From Pseudomonadota bacterium (lineage in GTDB: Bacteria > Pseudomonadota > Gammaproteobacteria > Burkholderiales > Ferrovaceae), in contig JAJZBQ010000005.1 of assembly GCA_021798835.1 (NCBI GenBank), positions 1-64,000 of the forward strand: DNA of 64,000 bases. Direction: 5' to 3'. Shown here piece after piece: positions 63,545 through 64,000 of this stretch. How positions within the stretch are numbered: the first letter of the stretch is position 1; each line of letters opens with the position of its first letter. The position numbers and the translations under genes are program-made. The notes under the pieces were generated by a model that worked only from the letters and a program-made list of their open reading frames with translations, did not search any database and had not been told where the DNA came from.

Positions 63545-64000
63545 TTAACTATCCAATGATGCCCCTAATCCCGGAACCACAATCCCAAACCCGTCACGTC
63601 TATCCTGATCCCGATCGCTGACGGAGGAAAACCATAAGCGATGCGCCCAATCGGGCGGGGGATCTCCTTCAATTTCAAACCAGTAGGTCGCCCCGACCGC
63701 CACAGCCTTGCGCGCCGCACGTGGTTGATTGAGACGCAGATCCCAACCGGAAACCGACTGCCATCGTTCCACAACGGCTGCGCGTAGTCTGACATGTAAA
63801 CCCGGCACACCCGGCACGTTCCCCACAAGATCCTCTCCCAGCCAACCGGGCTTCCATCCCTGATCAAAGAGTGCAGGCGTCACCACCGTAAGGCTGAATG
63901 CGCGGGTATTCTCCATCTCACGCAAATAAGACGGAACGGGGTGTAACGCGGACTCACTGAGGTTGTCCAGCCAGGACAGGCGTCGCTCCCCTCCTAAAGC
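63545..64000 (-). CDS. cmr3: Type III-B CRISPR protein Cmr3, C-terminal part
   Basis: The frame runs without a stop to the right edge of the window, so only the last 151 residues are seen. LGGERRLSWLD at the edge is the glycine loop, followed by FSLTVVTPALFDQGWKPGW and a terminal GFGIVVPGLG. Cmr3 holds the crRNA 5' tag together with Cas10. cmr2/cas10 and cmr1 are expected beyond the edge. Confidence 0.88.
   Translation of the reverse strand, partial: ALGGERRLSWLDNLSESALHPVPSYLREMENTRAFSLTVVTPALFDQGWKPGWLGEDLVGNVPGVPGLHVRLRAAVVERWQSVSGWDLRLNQPRAARKAVAVGATYWFEIEGDPPPDWAHRLWFSSVSDRDQDRRDGFGIVVPGLGASLDS

Overview
The window looks like a chromosomal segment of a free-living, environmental Beta- or Gammaproteobacterium of moderate GC content. 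The best taxonomic pointers are the block rpsF-priB-rpsR-rplI-dnaB-radA next to tRNA-Leu-rnr-rlmB (priB in this position is a beta/gammaproteobacterial trait) and an exosortase-A (XrtA) type exopolysaccharide/PEP-CTERM locus. I cannot name a genus from sequence reading alone.

Layout. (1) 1-19.4 kb: XrtA-associated functions. These are a PEP-CTERM protein (cut by the left edge), an O-glycosylation ligase, an acyl carrier protein with two XrtA-type alpha/beta hydrolases, the TPR lipoprotein PrsT, an EAL phosphodiesterase, a polysaccharide deacetylase, an MFS exporter, TviB/TviC-type UDP-sugar enzymes, a PLP decarboxylase and an asparagine-synthase-like protein. The exosortase gene itself is not in the window. 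The block is interrupted at 3.8-6.3 kb by an insertion-prone patch: an IS605-like hairpin, an Rpn/PD-(D/E)XK nuclease gene, a ParDE toxin-antitoxin pair and an internally deleted second copy of the Rpn gene. (2) 19.4-24.3 kb: QseE/QseG-like sensor pair, a DUF2252 protein and a photolyase. (3) 24.3-30.7 kb: a tripartite RND efflux operon ending in a translationally coupled GntR/FCD regulator, with a promoter that carries a perfect palindrome in its spacer. (4) 30.8-32.7 kb: rfbB-rfbA. (5) 32.8-39.6 kb: a five-subunit hydrogenase-4-like (Ehr-type) membrane complex whose large subunit has lost all the NiFe-binding cysteines and which has no adjacent small subunit, headed by a ribbon-helix-helix gene. 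(6) 39.8-47.9 kb: an SDR with a disabled active site, then the housekeeping replication/ribosomal block and rnr-rlmB. (7) 48-52.8 kb: a diguanylate cyclase facing a three-gene chemosensory cluster with a strongly degenerate CheA. (8) 52.9-54.2 kb: a pteridine pair (FolM/FolX-like) and tRNA-Pro.

(9) From the tRNA-Pro at 54.1 kb to the right edge the character changes to an accessory, defence-rich region: a truncated regulator, an aldo/keto reductase, an AbiTii-type protein boxed by inverted repeats and an attC-like structure, a PUA/EVE-like + HNH endonuclease (probable modification-dependent restriction), fused IS21/IS91 debris, a Fic protein with a substituted catalytic His, and the 3' half of a type III-B CRISPR (Cmr) operon, cmr3-cmr4-cmr5-cmr6 plus a CARF-HEPN Csx RNase. 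cmr2/cas10 and any CRISPR array lie outside the window.

The most interesting items are the cysteine-less Ehr-type complex without a small subunit, the non-canonical CheA/CheW/receptor trio, the boxed AbiTii gene, the Fic variant, and the in-frame collapsed Rpn duplicate that has extended the adjacent ParE gene.
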